Positions 43,801 through 51,071 of a stretch of 64,000 nt of DNA are shown here, piece by piece. Source of the stretch: Ditylenchus dipsaci (lineage: Eukaryota; Nematoda; Chromadorea; Rhabditida; Anguinidae); NCBI GenBank assembly GCA_004194705.1, contig SADC01000439.1:186001-250000 (forward strand), read 5' to 3'. Both the position numbers and the translations under genes were made by a program. Under the pieces are notes generated by a model. That model was given only the letters and a program-made list of their open reading frames with translations, was not told the origin of the DNA and made no database searches. Position 1 is the first letter of the stretch. Each line of letters begins with the position of its first letter.

Positions 43801-45624
43801 AGAGCAGTGCTTTGACAAACACAAAAATTCCAAGCAGTCGGAAATTTCGAAATATTGCACAACTTCGCAGAAGACTTCAGCAGGCAAAAGCAACATTACT
43901 AAAATGAGAAAATCTTACAATAAAATACGACTACTTGCGGCAGAAACCAAGCTATTTTATCTTTATATAGCTAATCAAGTCTGATACACTTTTTGAGAAC
44001 GCTAAATACAGGTTTTCAAAGTGTTATAAAAGTATCACTTCAAGGTAATTAATGAGGTACACGGTACGGAGGGATACAAGACAAAAACAGACTTTGCCTC
44101 TGCCAGAATTTTTTCAACCTATTGCAATATTTTTTCTAAATTGGCGGACAATCTATAAAACTTTTTAAATATTTAATTACTACAAAAAATGATGCAAATA
44201 ACAAACAATTGTTAAAACATGCATACGTTCAATAATCCTAAACAATAATTATAATAATTATAACCGACTTTAGGTGACTGCCGCAGCCAACATGACCGTG
44301 CATGGTCCTCAGCCATCTCTGATCCAACCTCGAGGCAAAATTGAGCTGGGCAACCCAGTGCTCATGCAAATGAATGCTGGCAATGGAGAACATCATCCAC
44401 TGATCCAAGCCAAGCTAGGCGACATTCTGGAACTCCGATGGGAGATTATGGCGATGGACGAGGAGTTGGACTTCTTTGTCAAAGACTGCTTTGCTGAGCC
44501 TGGCACCTCCACCCGAACAGACGAGAAGTTGCAGCTGATAGAGGCTGGGTGTCCCACCCTGCAGTTGCCCAAAAACTGATCCCTAATCCCATCCAAGTGC
44601 AGTCAAGTGCCGTCAAGATTGCACATCTGCAGGCTTTCCGATTTGATAGCTCAGCTACTGTCAGAATCACTTGTCATCTGGAGATCTGCAAGGGAAATTG
44701 CAAAGCGGTGGGTGGTTTGTGTTGGCTCCATCGCTTAATTTCGTTTTTGGTTTAGGCCAGCTGCAGTATGCAAGGAGCCCAGAAAAACTCATGGGGAAGA
44801 AAAAAGAGAGGTGCCGACAATGCTATCACTGAATGTAAGTTGTTTAAAGGGCGCCCAGTACAGTAAAACCTCGATTTAAAAGCCTCACCTCAGGTTCAAT
44901 ATTCAATAATTTTTTACCTCAACCTTTTGAGTCTTTTATCAGTTGTGCTCCAAATATTGACGAAAAAGGCAAAATTTCAAGTTTTTTTTGAAAAATCAAT
45001 GACAAAATCGGACTGGACTGCAATTTTTTGTGAAAAGGCGAAGCCATAAAAACTGGCAAAAGACTCTAAAATTTGAAGTAAAAAAGGGTGGGAACTTAGG
45101 CGGAAGGAACCTGAGATGGGCGCCGTTAAATCAAGGTTGACTGTATCATAACTACATGTTTTTTCTTGCACCCCCTGTCCTTTTTTGGGGTTGAAAAATA
45201 ATCAGTCTATTCTTTACAACTTTTGAACCATATATTTTACAGTTGAGACCAAACGGTACAAGGTGCCCCGGTATGCTCAAGCCACCACCAGTCTGGTCAT
45301 CATTGACCCTTTGCAGCAAATGAGTGAAGGACCATCCTCTGCTTCAAAGCACTCCGTTCAAGACTTCTCCCCCAACAATCCCAAATACTCCAACGGAGGT
45401 GTGGAGAAGACACCTGTGGATCGAGAGCTGTCTGGCAATCCAACCACCCCTCCGAGATGTGCATGAACAAGTGGACCTTGATGGCTGTGCTCGGAACTCT
45501 GTTTGCTTTGATCCTGATCCAGGCACTAATCGTCACTAAATATATATTCAAACGTATATTTGTGGAGCAGAAACAGGCCAAAATTGCTTCTTCTGGAGCT
45601 GAGCCCAAGCCATTATATTATTAA
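28830..45624 (+). CDS. nompA: NompA/NOAH-like protein: signal peptide, PAN repeats, ZP domain, furin site, TM
   Basis: Exons: 28830-28908, 30586-31080, 31790-31888, 32139-32319, 32378-32514, 33309-33371, 33431-33512, 33564-33687, 36099-36474, 36523-36592, 36893-37172, 37279-37630, 37935-38373, 44274-44707, 44756-44834, 45243-45624 (TAA); about 1220 residues. Exon 1 encodes a signal peptide (MHKPALLLTTLVLVFC...ANA). Exon 2 encodes a Cys-rich start, exons 3-11 five PAN modules (for example FECESVMFYPVDSECILN; FVCKSAMYYYNEQECILN). The ZP domain starts at TICNYEGIKVQ and includes CGLIDMDNGTYKTT and NNLGIPGLVTSMDQ; a furin site GRKKRG and a C-terminal helix (LMAVLGTLFALILIQALIV) follow. This order matches NompA/NOAH-1, extracellular matrix proteins linking sensory or epidermal cells to cuticle. 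Splice phases agree, but single-base frame breaks occur in exon 2, twice in exon 13, and in exons 14 and 16; most are consistent with a miscounted homopolymer. The long intron 13 (38374-44273) holds MITEs and a nested gene. NompA versus another PAN/ZP paralogue is not proven. Confidence 0.9.
29831..29978. mobile_element. pogo-like MITE left half (CAGTTAAACCTGGGTG)
   Basis: TACAGTTAAACCTGGGTGTAG, then TTCGACACTTTTTTA as in the 41224 and 53124 copies. Cut by the next MITE at 29979. Confidence 0.6.
29979..30137. mobile_element. pogo-like MITE (CAGTCAAACTTAGTTATAACG)
   Basis: TACAGTCAAACTTAGTTATA, GGGACCGACCCTAGG twice, and ACGTTATATCGAGGGAAACG. Same interior as the 49503 copy. The right end is not clear. 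Confidence 0.65.
30188..30373. mobile_element. pogo-like MITE with both ends (TA flanked)
   Basis: TACAGTTAAGTCTCGATATA at the left and TATATCGAGACTCGATCGTA at the right, about 186 bp, in intron 1 of the NompA-like gene. Confidence 0.75.
32725..33083. mobile_element. pogo-like MITE, decayed, in NompA-like intron 5
   Basis: Shares the interior of the 41224/53124 family (AAGATTTTGCCGATT near 32832, GATCGGCAAAATCT near 32950) and the right end AAGGTTCGACTGTA. The left end is decayed. Confidence 0.5.
33700..35036. other. Intron 8 filler: MITE fragments
   Basis: Begins with CACCGTATTTCCTCTTAG (33698), a half end of the ACCGTATTT family with CCCGCCAAA units. It includes the 34248-34685 inverted repeat and, at 34830-34890, half of the 42190-42395 palindrome (TCATACTCGGATTTTTCGAG). 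Confidence 0.5.
34248..34685. mobile_element. Inverted-repeat MITE with GGGGGGACCAAGGCATA
   Basis: CTTTATATGTGTTGAGGTTAC...ATGCCTCGGTCCCC is mirrored by GGGGACCAAGGCATATTT...CAATACATATAGAG. No ORF of its own. Confidence 0.7.
35115..35400 (+). repeat. Tandem repeat with AGCGCTCGAAA palindrome, ~57-bp unit
   Basis: About five to six near-identical units TTTCGAATTTCGAGCGCTCG + A-run + ATTTCGAATTATGC. The 57-bp period keeps all frames open, which explains the long low-complexity ORFs. Confidence 0.85.
35476..35705 (+). CDS. BED zinc finger fragment in the hAT element
   Basis: Frame from ATG 35476 to TGA 35703-35705 reads MPSEVWKSFKKVGGKTIFTC, then CGEELRLPNS and YLSGHLKSARP. This resembles a BED finger (conserved W and F, Cys residues, HL) as found at the N terminus of hAT transposases, although the second Cys and the last His are not in the standard places. 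The ATG follows an acceptor-like TTGTTTTAG, so it may be an internal exon. The DDE core and dimerisation domain are absent, so this is either a remnant of a deleted autonomous copy or a short DNA-binding product. No other gene features are seen in the element. Confidence 0.55.
38476..38540 (+). repeat. 60-bp repeat, copy 1
   Basis: ATCCTATCGGCGACGAGCC(T/C)G and AAATCGCGAAAAAGTCCAG occur here and again at 41076-41136 with very few differences, both in intron 13 of the NompA-like gene. Confidence 0.75.
38762..39206. mobile_element. Inverted-repeat MITE (GGGTAATCCTTTTCTTGGGG ends)
   Basis: Arms GGGTAATCCTTTTCTTGG...ATCATGTATCCCTGCGATTT are mirrored at 39060-39206. A half copy is at about 28250-28345. 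Confidence 0.75.
39564..39743. mobile_element. pogo-like MITE (CAGTCGACTCTTTAATAG)
   Basis: TACAGTCGACTCTTTAATAG at the left, CTAAAGAGGGGAGACTATA at the right, about 180 bp. Confidence 0.6.
39837..40094. mobile_element. hAT MITE with AATAGCCGGCTATTT units, perfect 8-bp target duplication
   Basis: Perfect 10-bp ends TAGAGTTGTC / GACAACTCTA with GTATATAG duplicated at 39829-39836 and 40095-40102. Interior rich in self-complementary AAATAGCCGGCTATTT. About 258 bp, non-coding. Confidence 0.88.
40452..40628. mobile_element. MITE pair member, copy 2 (see 27256)
   Basis: CGGGAATTCAAAATTTTCCTAA and inverse TTAGGAAAAAAAATTGAATT flank a loop with GTTAGAAACCAAGCTGAAAA. Confidence 0.65.
40950..40998 (+). 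other. tRNA-like B-box fragment
   Basis: CAGTTCGATTCCCATTAG follows GTAGGCGGACTGTG; it looks like the 3' part of a tRNA-derived repeat. The 5' half is not recognisable. Confidence 0.25.
41139..41750. mobile_element. Tandem-terminus element (GCGATAGCTTGCGACATTTC ends) with a nested pogo-like MITE
   Basis: GCGATAGCTTGCGACATTTC at the left is mirrored by GAAATGTCGCAAGCTATGGC at the right. Next to each end are units of about 17 bp such as CAAATTGCGATAATTCA and GTCTCAATTCTAATTAA. The 41224-41639 MITE fills the centre. Confidence 0.7.
41224..41639. mobile_element. pogo-like MITE, complete palindrome
   Basis: TACAGTCGAACCTGGATAAA at the left and TTTATCCAGGTTCGGCTGTA at the right; almost perfectly self-complementary over 416 bp with TA duplication. 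The interior is homologous to the 53124 copy (TCCAACACTTTTTTT, GATTTTGCCGATTTT). Confidence 0.85.
41731..42074 (-). CDS. Hypothetical lysine-rich helical protein, possible frameshift
   Basis: Minus-strand frame from ATG 42074-42072 reads MVFSSKLKFVHKKAAKGYRE...AQIYSKAENDRKQKAKAY. The annotated frame stops at 41877, but one extra A in the run at 41909-41914 would carry it on as KYEMKKAAYYCKRARENG...HQSYLGCLKKIE to a TAG at 41733-41731, whose last codons overlap the end of the adjacent transposable element. The product would be short, basic and strongly helical with YK/YS-AE repeats. I do not recognise the family. It may be a lineage-specific intron-nested gene or a chance frame. Confidence 0.35.
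42190..42395. mobile_element. Palindromic MITE with poly-G/C arms
   Basis: AATTCTTGGTACTTATATAGTTCC and CATACTCGAATTTTTGAAAA are mirrored by TTTTCAAAAAATCCGAGTAT and GGAACTGCATAAGTGCCAAA. A half copy lies at about 34830-34890. Confidence 0.7.
42670..42905. mobile_element. MITE with GGGGCATACAAGCGCGTTAC ends
   Basis: AAAGGGGCATACAAGCGCGT...CACTGCAAATTAA is mirrored by TTAATTGCAGTGTAACGCGC...GATATGCCCTTT, about 236 bp. Confidence 0.75.
43226..43896 (-). CDS. Small F-box-like / TPR-like protein, nested in the NompA-like intron
   Basis: Three minus-strand exons: 43896-43789, 43706-43450, 43334-43226 (TAA), total 474 bases, 157 residues. Splice sites are GT-AG (TTT|GTAAGA, TTTTTAG|GCTCAG, CG|GTATGG, TTTTCAG|AGC) and all phases agree, which supports a real gene. 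The N terminus, MLLLPAEVFCEVVQYFEISD then CLEFLCLSKHCSQ, resembles an F-box (LP.E....V..Y), the Skp1-binding module of SCF ubiquitin ligases. The C-terminal half has AERLVRSSELKESIKLYDQA, then LYLCRRASIHRRLKQYDLC, which fits a TPR helix pair. Family membership is by motif only; the exact orthologue is unknown. A splice acceptor-like TTTTAG two bases before the ATG suggests an upstream 5' UTR exon or trans-splicing. Confidence 0.6.
44859..45145. mobile_element. pogo-like MITE in NompA-like intron 15
   Basis: TACAGTAAAACCTCGATTTA at the left, TTAAATCAAGGTTGACTGTA at the right, TA target, 287 bp. Confidence 0.8.
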
Positions 45625-45774
45625 ACATTTTAACACGGACATCATATGGCAACGATTTTTCAGTGGCGCTCTATTATAAACGTGCTCTTGACTGTTTGAA
45701 ATTTGTCTATTTATACTTTATAACCACTTAAAATATAGCGCTAAATGTGAGCTGCATTTTGAGCGATTATAACA

Positions 45775-45780
45775 AATAAA
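45775..45780 (+). promoter_or_regulatory. Poly(A) signal AATAAA of the NompA-like gene
   Basis: AATAAA about 150 bases after the TAA stop, before the next MITE at 45799. Confidence 0.5.
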
Positions 45781-45798
45781 TTGAGATAATTCACCCTT

Positions 45799-46002
45799 TG
45801 GTCACAGTGAGAGGTCGAAGTCGAAATAGAGTGCTGCCTAGAAATCGTCATTTTATTTGTCCAAGTTCAAATCTGATATAGGAGACCACCCATAATTAGT
45901 ATATGGTTAAAGGGGGTTTTCTATATCAGATTTGCATTGAGACAAATAAAATAACGATTTCTAGCAGCACTTTATTTCGACTTCGACCTCTCACTGTGAC
46001 CA
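45799..46002. mobile_element. MITE with GGTCACAGTGAGAGGTCGAA ends
   Basis: TGGTCACAGTGAGAGGTCGA and its inverse TCGACCTCTCACTGTGACCA, arms about 85 bp including AGTGCTGC.TAGAAATCGT. Short loop with GGAGACCACCC. Confidence 0.8.
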
Positions 46003-46010
46003 GGGGCATG

Positions 46011-46170
46011 GGCGTAGCCAGGGGTCGGGTCTGAGGGGCTATAGCCCCCGTCAGGTTTTTCGAAAAAAATTGTTAATGTAAAACAGTATAAAACTCGAAA
46101 ACGTTGTAGAAAAAACGAACTCTTGGGGGCTTTAGCCCCCCCCCCCCCGTCAGATTTTTCTGGCTGCGCC
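46011..46170. mobile_element. MITE with GGCGTAGCCAGGGG / CTGGCTGCGCC ends
   Basis: GGCGTAGCCAGGGGTC..GGGGCTATAGCCCCCGTCAG at the left, GGGGGCTTTAGCCCCCC...GTCAGATTTTTCTGGCTG at the right. Ends of this type are common in invertebrate MITEs. Confidence 0.65.
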
Positions 46171-46248
46171 TCTGACCAGGGGGTTAGGATGATCTAAAGC
46201 TTTAATTTCAAAAAACGTACAAAAACTCGGATTTTTGTAATTTTGTAA

Positions 46249-47425
46249 TACCGTATTTCCTCTATTAGAAGCCCCGGGGCTTCTATTTTATGGATGGCCT
46301 CCAGGGGGCTTATATTAGAGGGGGGCTTGTATTAGAGGGGGGCCTTTATTTTTTGAACTCGCCGCGCCGAAGGCGCGGAAAAATTTTTAGTCATAATTTT
46401 TTTACGCCACCCTCTGATCGCTTCTAATTTTCCACATAACATTGTTGAAACAGCGTTTAAACATCAAAAGCACTTATTCTATATTCATAGTTTACCCACT
46501 GTTTCTCTCGGAGGCGTTCTACCTAAATTTATTTTGGGCGTATTGGAATTTCGCAGCATATCTTAATTTTTCAGCGAATTTTGTTTTACCTTTTCTATTA
46601 GTTTACATATACTTTTTCTGAAAGTATTGACACCATTATGTAGCTAAATTCTCATTTAGAGTAATAACTTTGCCGAATGTCTGAGAATAGCCTCTGGATG
46701 GCCAAGGCCAAACCACATGGGGGGATCAAGCGAAAATTGTGTTTTTCACATTATATATCAAAGAAATTCCTATAAAAATTGAGTCGTTCTGCGTTTACAG
46801 AATTTCGGAATTTGTCCTAGACAAAGGTTATGGCTTATTAAAAGTGTTCGAATTTCTCGACTCACCCTGTAATTTTCAAAAAAAGGTTAGAAAATCAAAA
46901 ATAAAAAAGCGAGACAAAAATTTGCTGCGAAATTAAGATAATTTTCTGCGAAATATCGTTATGCCTTCTTTTTATCTGACCTATGCTGCCGACTTATTTT
47001 CTTGTTCCTCAAACGTAAACCGACGTCACTTTGTATCGTTTGTTGCTGATTTTCTGCCGATGATTACTGCGTAAAGCAATTTTTTAAACCAACAAAATGC
47101 CCGCTAAAATAGCACTCGATGTAGTTTTTGCTTTGAAATTCACTCATTCACAAGTATTCCAGCGATTCACTTCGAAAGATGTGATAGGCAAATACATAAA
47201 GGCACTCTTTGTATCTTTTACCACGTTTAGCAGCACCTGTTTATCTAAAAAATATTTGATTAAGGGGTTTATATAAAAAGGGGGCTTATATTTTCAGGAT
47301 ACCCACTAGAGGGGGGGGCTTATATTAGAGGGGGGGCTTTTATATTTTGGATGACCTCCAGAGGGGGCTTATATTAGAGGGGGGCTTATAATAGGAGGGG
47401 GGCTTCTATTAGAGGAAATACGGTA
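46249..47425. mobile_element. ACCGTATTT-family element with tandem TATTAGAGGGGGGCT units
   Basis: TACCGTATTTCCTCTATTAG + AAGCCCCGGGGCTTCTATT at the left; tandem 15-16 bp GGGGCTTATATTAGAGG units at both sides; TATTAGAGGAAATACGGTA at the right. Interior (46380-47240) has no ORF of note and carries a half copy (46697-46875) of the 7325-7686 MITE. Confidence 0.8.
46697..46875. mobile_element. Half copy of the BOP1-intron MITE
   Basis: CTGGATGGCCAAGGCC, GGGGGATCAAGCGAAAATTG, TTCTGCGTTTACAGAATTTC and CTCACCCTGTAA match the right half of 7325-7686. Confidence 0.65.
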
Positions 47426-47769
47426 ATTATTGTTTTTAAGATCAAAGTAATGTCAAATTACAGGCAGATAACCTCTTAAAATTTAGCTGAGGTTACCTTT
47501 AAGTACTCATATGTTAGTTAATTGACAGATTGAAATGGTAAAAAAAGGCACGATTCTAATATGAGAATCGCTAAAAAAATACGTATTTGGTTTCCTCTAT
47601 TAATTTTTATCTTTATTATCGATTTGCTTTCTTGTCTATTTACTCCAATCAATACACATTCCAGTTAAATTCAGCTTATTTTTCATTGAATGTTTTTCAA
47701 ATTGCTCATTTTGAAAACTCTATTCTTAGTTTTTGGTAAACAAAACTGTTTTATTGCGGTTGACTTTTA

Positions 47770-47812
47770 ATGTAGTGACACCACTCAGGTTCGATTCCGC
47801 CTAGGGTCGGCA
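47770..47812 (+). other. tRNA-like B-box fragment
   Basis: CAGGTTCGATTCCGCCTAG follows GTAGTGACACCACT; a 3' tRNA-like half, then T run. Likely SINE residue. Confidence 0.25.
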
Positions 47813-48344
47813 TCTTTTTTGATGGCACAAAACAACTAATTAAAAAGCATATTACTTGAGAGGGTTTTCGCTACAAAAAGCGACTGCCTTGTTTAAATTC
47901 CAGAGTAAAATATTATAATTTTTTTTATTATCAACGATGTATTTTAGATTAAAATCTCTCTGTTAAATGCATAAATTTATTTGCTGTTGTTTTTATAAGT
48001 ATAGAAGAGATCAAATCCATCCATTCCAATATTGTTACCAATTTCATGTTATTTTGATGCAATAAATTTTTAACTTTTTCGATTGTTTTTACATTATATT
48101 TAAAGTTGTAAACAAATTAAAGTTGGGTTAATTGCACTTTAGTAGTCTAATGGAATTTTACTAGTCCAATGGGAGTTACTAGTCCAAAAATATTTCAGCA
48201 GTCCAAAAATAAATTTACTAGTCCAAAGGTATTTTACTAGTCCGACAGAATTTTAGACGTCCAATCATCAAAGAATCTAAAAAAGGAATAAGGGCTGTAT
48301 TGGGAGGGGAAGGGAATAATAGGGGGCCACTTTTCGGTCATTTT

Positions 48345-48655
48345 AAGCTTTCTCACCATGTTTTTCAACTGAGCTGTGGCAAAAAGAGACTCTATATGCA
48401 TTTTATGACCAAGAGTACTTTTCGGAATCATGTCTAAGGTAAGTGAGTGCGCGCATCTCTAACTCTCAACTTGAGAGTCTCAGCCCCCTGCGCCCCTTTC
48501 GGGGCACAGGGGGCTTGGAGTTGAGATGCGCACACCACATACCTTAGGCACAAATCACTCGAAAGTGACTCTGGATGCATTAAAAAGCATGCAAACCAGA
48601 GTTTCTATATGCGGTAGGCCCAGTATTCGAATTTCGAAACTATGTTCAACATCTT
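48345..48655 (+). repeat. 300-bp hairpin repeat, copy 4
   Basis: Same orientation and same upstream flank (GGGCTGTATTGGGAGGGG) as copy 1. It occupies the place where the 5' part of the Merlin transposase would be expected. Confidence 0.8.
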
Positions 48656-48740
48656 TATTTAAAATACTATTTTTGAAAATTGTTTGCTAGTTAACAAAAT
48701 GTGTTCTCTTTCATGAAAATCACTTAAAAAATCAATAAAT

Positions 48741-49229
48741 GATACGAAATGTAATTGGTAATGGTTTTTTAAAGCTAAATATGAAAGAGGCCGTAATGCA
48801 CACATGCCAACAGGGTGTTTGTTTGGTATGATTGAAAGAGGGTCTAACAAAGCCAAGCTTGTGCCTGTCGAGAGACGTGACGCTAACACACTTTTGCCCA
48901 TTATTGCTGCCAACGTCGCTCCTGGTTCAATAATTGTATCAGATGGTTGGGCTGCTTATGGAAGAGTTGCCAGTCTTCAACAGCAATTCAAATACCGCTG
49001 GGTCAATCACAAACTGAATTTTGTGAACCCCAATGACTCTAATACTCACACTCAATCAATTGAAGGAACCCGGTCAGCCACAAAGAGAACACTGCGCCAC
49101 TTGCATGGAACGTCTGAGGAACTGTTCCCAACATACCTTTACCAGTATATGTTCCGCAGAATGTACAGCCATACCAAAATTTTTGAAAATATGCTCGAAT
49201 CTATTCGAACAGTTTATAACTTCGATTAA
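48741..49229 (+). pseudogene. Merlin (IS1016/IS1595-like) transposase, C-terminal fragment
   Basis: The open frame reads FKAKYERGR, then PTGCLFGMIERGSNKAKLVP, LLPIIAANVAPGSIIVSDGW, YRWVNHKLNFVNP, TQSIEGTRSATKRTLRHL and stops at TAA 49227-49229. This is the DDE domain of the IS1016/Merlin group: the second acid is in SDGW and the final Glu in QSIEGTR. The N-terminal part including the first catalytic Asp is missing, replaced by an unrelated hairpin repeat, so the fragment should not be active. The remaining frame is uninterrupted over about 160 codons, which suggests recent loss. The last 55 residues extend through the family's C-terminal helix region. Confidence 0.85.
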
Positions 49230-49502
49230 AAAATAAAGCAAACTGTAAATATGCAATATGTTAGAAAAATTTTTTGAGCAGTAAGTGAAAATGATTTCTG
49301 TAAACAGCACAATGGCATAGGACTACTAAAATGCACGAAATTTCTTAAATTCCATTGGACTAGTGAAAATCCATTGGACTAGTGAAATATTTTTGGACTA
49401 GTAAAATGGGACTATTAAAGTGCAGGTTGGACTACTAAAGTGCGTACTGGACTAGTAAATATTTTTGGACTCTAAAATTTCCATTGGACCACCAAAGTGC
49501 AA

Positions 49503-49683
49503 TACAGTCGAGTCTCGATTTAACGTACCCCCTGGGGACCGGCCCTAGGGGTACGTTAAATCAAGGGGTACGTAATATCGGGGGTAAATTTGACGGAGTT
49601 TATTATTGGAGGGACCGATCCAGGGTTTGTTAAATCGAAGGGTACGTTAAATTGGGGATACGTTAAATCGAGACTCGACTGTA
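49503..49683. mobile_element. pogo-like MITE, complete (CAGTCGAGTCTCGATTTAACG)
   Basis: TACAGTCGAGTCTCGATTTA and inverse TAAATCGAGACTCGACTGTA, 181 bp, TA target, with GGGGACCGGCCCTAGGGG. Confidence 0.88.
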
Positions 49684-50009
49684 GTACCTAAAAGTTTACC
49701 GTTTACGGAGTATTCCGAAAACACGGACTTACTGCTTCAAGGCAGTTGAGCAGAAGGACCGGATGTGCAAAGTTATGCGTTAAAAATCCAAACCTTACTT
49801 AATAAAATTTTTATTAAAAAATTGATTACATTTATAGTAAATATAATTTTGCATACAAAAACATTTTTACACAATCAAAGTTTAAATAGTAAATTATCAT
49901 TTCAAACTAAAACCATTATTAGAAAACACTTGCAATTTTATTATTGCCTATTTCAAAAAGCAGCTGACATGTGATATTGGAATATAACAGTAATTAAGGA
50001 ATTGATGTC

Positions 50010-50280
50010 ACAGTCAAACCTATTTATAGCAGTCTGTATTCAAATTTAAGCTATCAGAAGTAGTCTTTTTTGTACCTCACTAGGAGGAGACTTTTTTATA
50101 AATGGAAAATTTTAATATTTTATAAAAACTCGAATCCTCGCGATTTTCGAGACCAGACTGTCAAAACGATACTGGCAAAAGACTTCGAAAACCGGAGTAA
50201 AAGTGTCAAAAAATTCAAACTGAGAGGCCACTTTGACTACAATAAGATTTTAATTTACAAAAAAAGTGTTGTAGGACTTT
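50010..50280. mobile_element. pogo-like MITE remnant
   Basis: CACAGTCAAACCTATTTATAGC at the left; interior ATTTTCGAGACCAGACTGTC matches the 41224/53124 family; right end decayed. Confidence 0.5.
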
Positions 50281-51050
50281 AATGAGCAAAATTATTAATA
50301 AAAAATTAGTTTTAAACAACGGACAATATTAATTAAGATCTTACTATGGCTGAAAATGTATTTTAAATACGGTTTTTCATATTTAAAATGGCATGCCCAC
50401 TGTTTAACATTCAGCTTCCAGTCAAGCCATGTTAAGATTATTTGGTATAAAATTTCAGAAACAGATTTTTGCTTTGCCCTGTAGTCACGTGGAAATGCTA
50501 ATGGTTGTAAGCCAAATTACAGATGGAACAAGGCAAAATCGTGTTTTGAACCTTAAATACCGATTTTTTTTCTCATGACTCTTTGTTTTGGAAATCAGGT
50601 GAGTTACTCGTTCTGCCTTAAAAATGTAAAAAACGGTAGCCATAGTTGGTTTGCATTCATAACAAAGTGAGAAATAGAGGTATCGAAAAATTAAATAAGT
50701 GCTTGGATGACACAAACATTTTATCATTTTCTTTTTTTAAGTAGGAGTACATAAAAAAAACAACTGAAAATATACCACAAAATTGAACTTGGCGATCATT
50801 ACAAAAACTAAAAGGTAATTTCCAGTGTCGATACCAATCGGGTAAAAACCGATAATAAAAAAAATTGTCAACACTAAATTTGCATTTGACAGCAAAGCGC
50901 CTAAAAACAGGCCTGATTCTTAGGCATAGGCCAAATAAAGTGCCTTTTTTTAAATGAGCGCCAAATTGAATCTAATTGTTCCAGTCGTCGTCAAAATGAT
51001 GAAGATAAAATTTATAATGAAAGGTCAACAGATAGAGAATCAATAGGGTG
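50281..51050. other. AT-rich spacer 3' of the Shisa-like gene
   Basis: No recognisable coding signal. A minus frame at 50727-50485 has no domain match. Probably contains the 3' UTR of the Shisa-like gene, which is transcribed leftwards. Confidence 0.35.
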
Positions 51051-51071
51051 CAATTCTTGAGGCTGTTTTTA

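Larger units (their letters stand above)
48132..49502 (+). mobile_element. Merlin-bearing element with tandem ACTAGTCCAAAAATATTT termini
   Basis: TTGCACTTTAGTAGTCTAAT (48132) mirrors ATTGGACCACCAAAGTGCAA (about 49483-49502). Left end 48132-48262 and right end 49318-49502 each contain about seven to nine 17-18 bp units of the form TTTACTAGTCCAAAAATA. The interior has hairpin repeat copy 4 (48290-48655) and the C-terminal part of a Merlin-type transposase. No target duplication could be confirmed; a pogo-like MITE abuts the right end. Confidence 0.75.
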
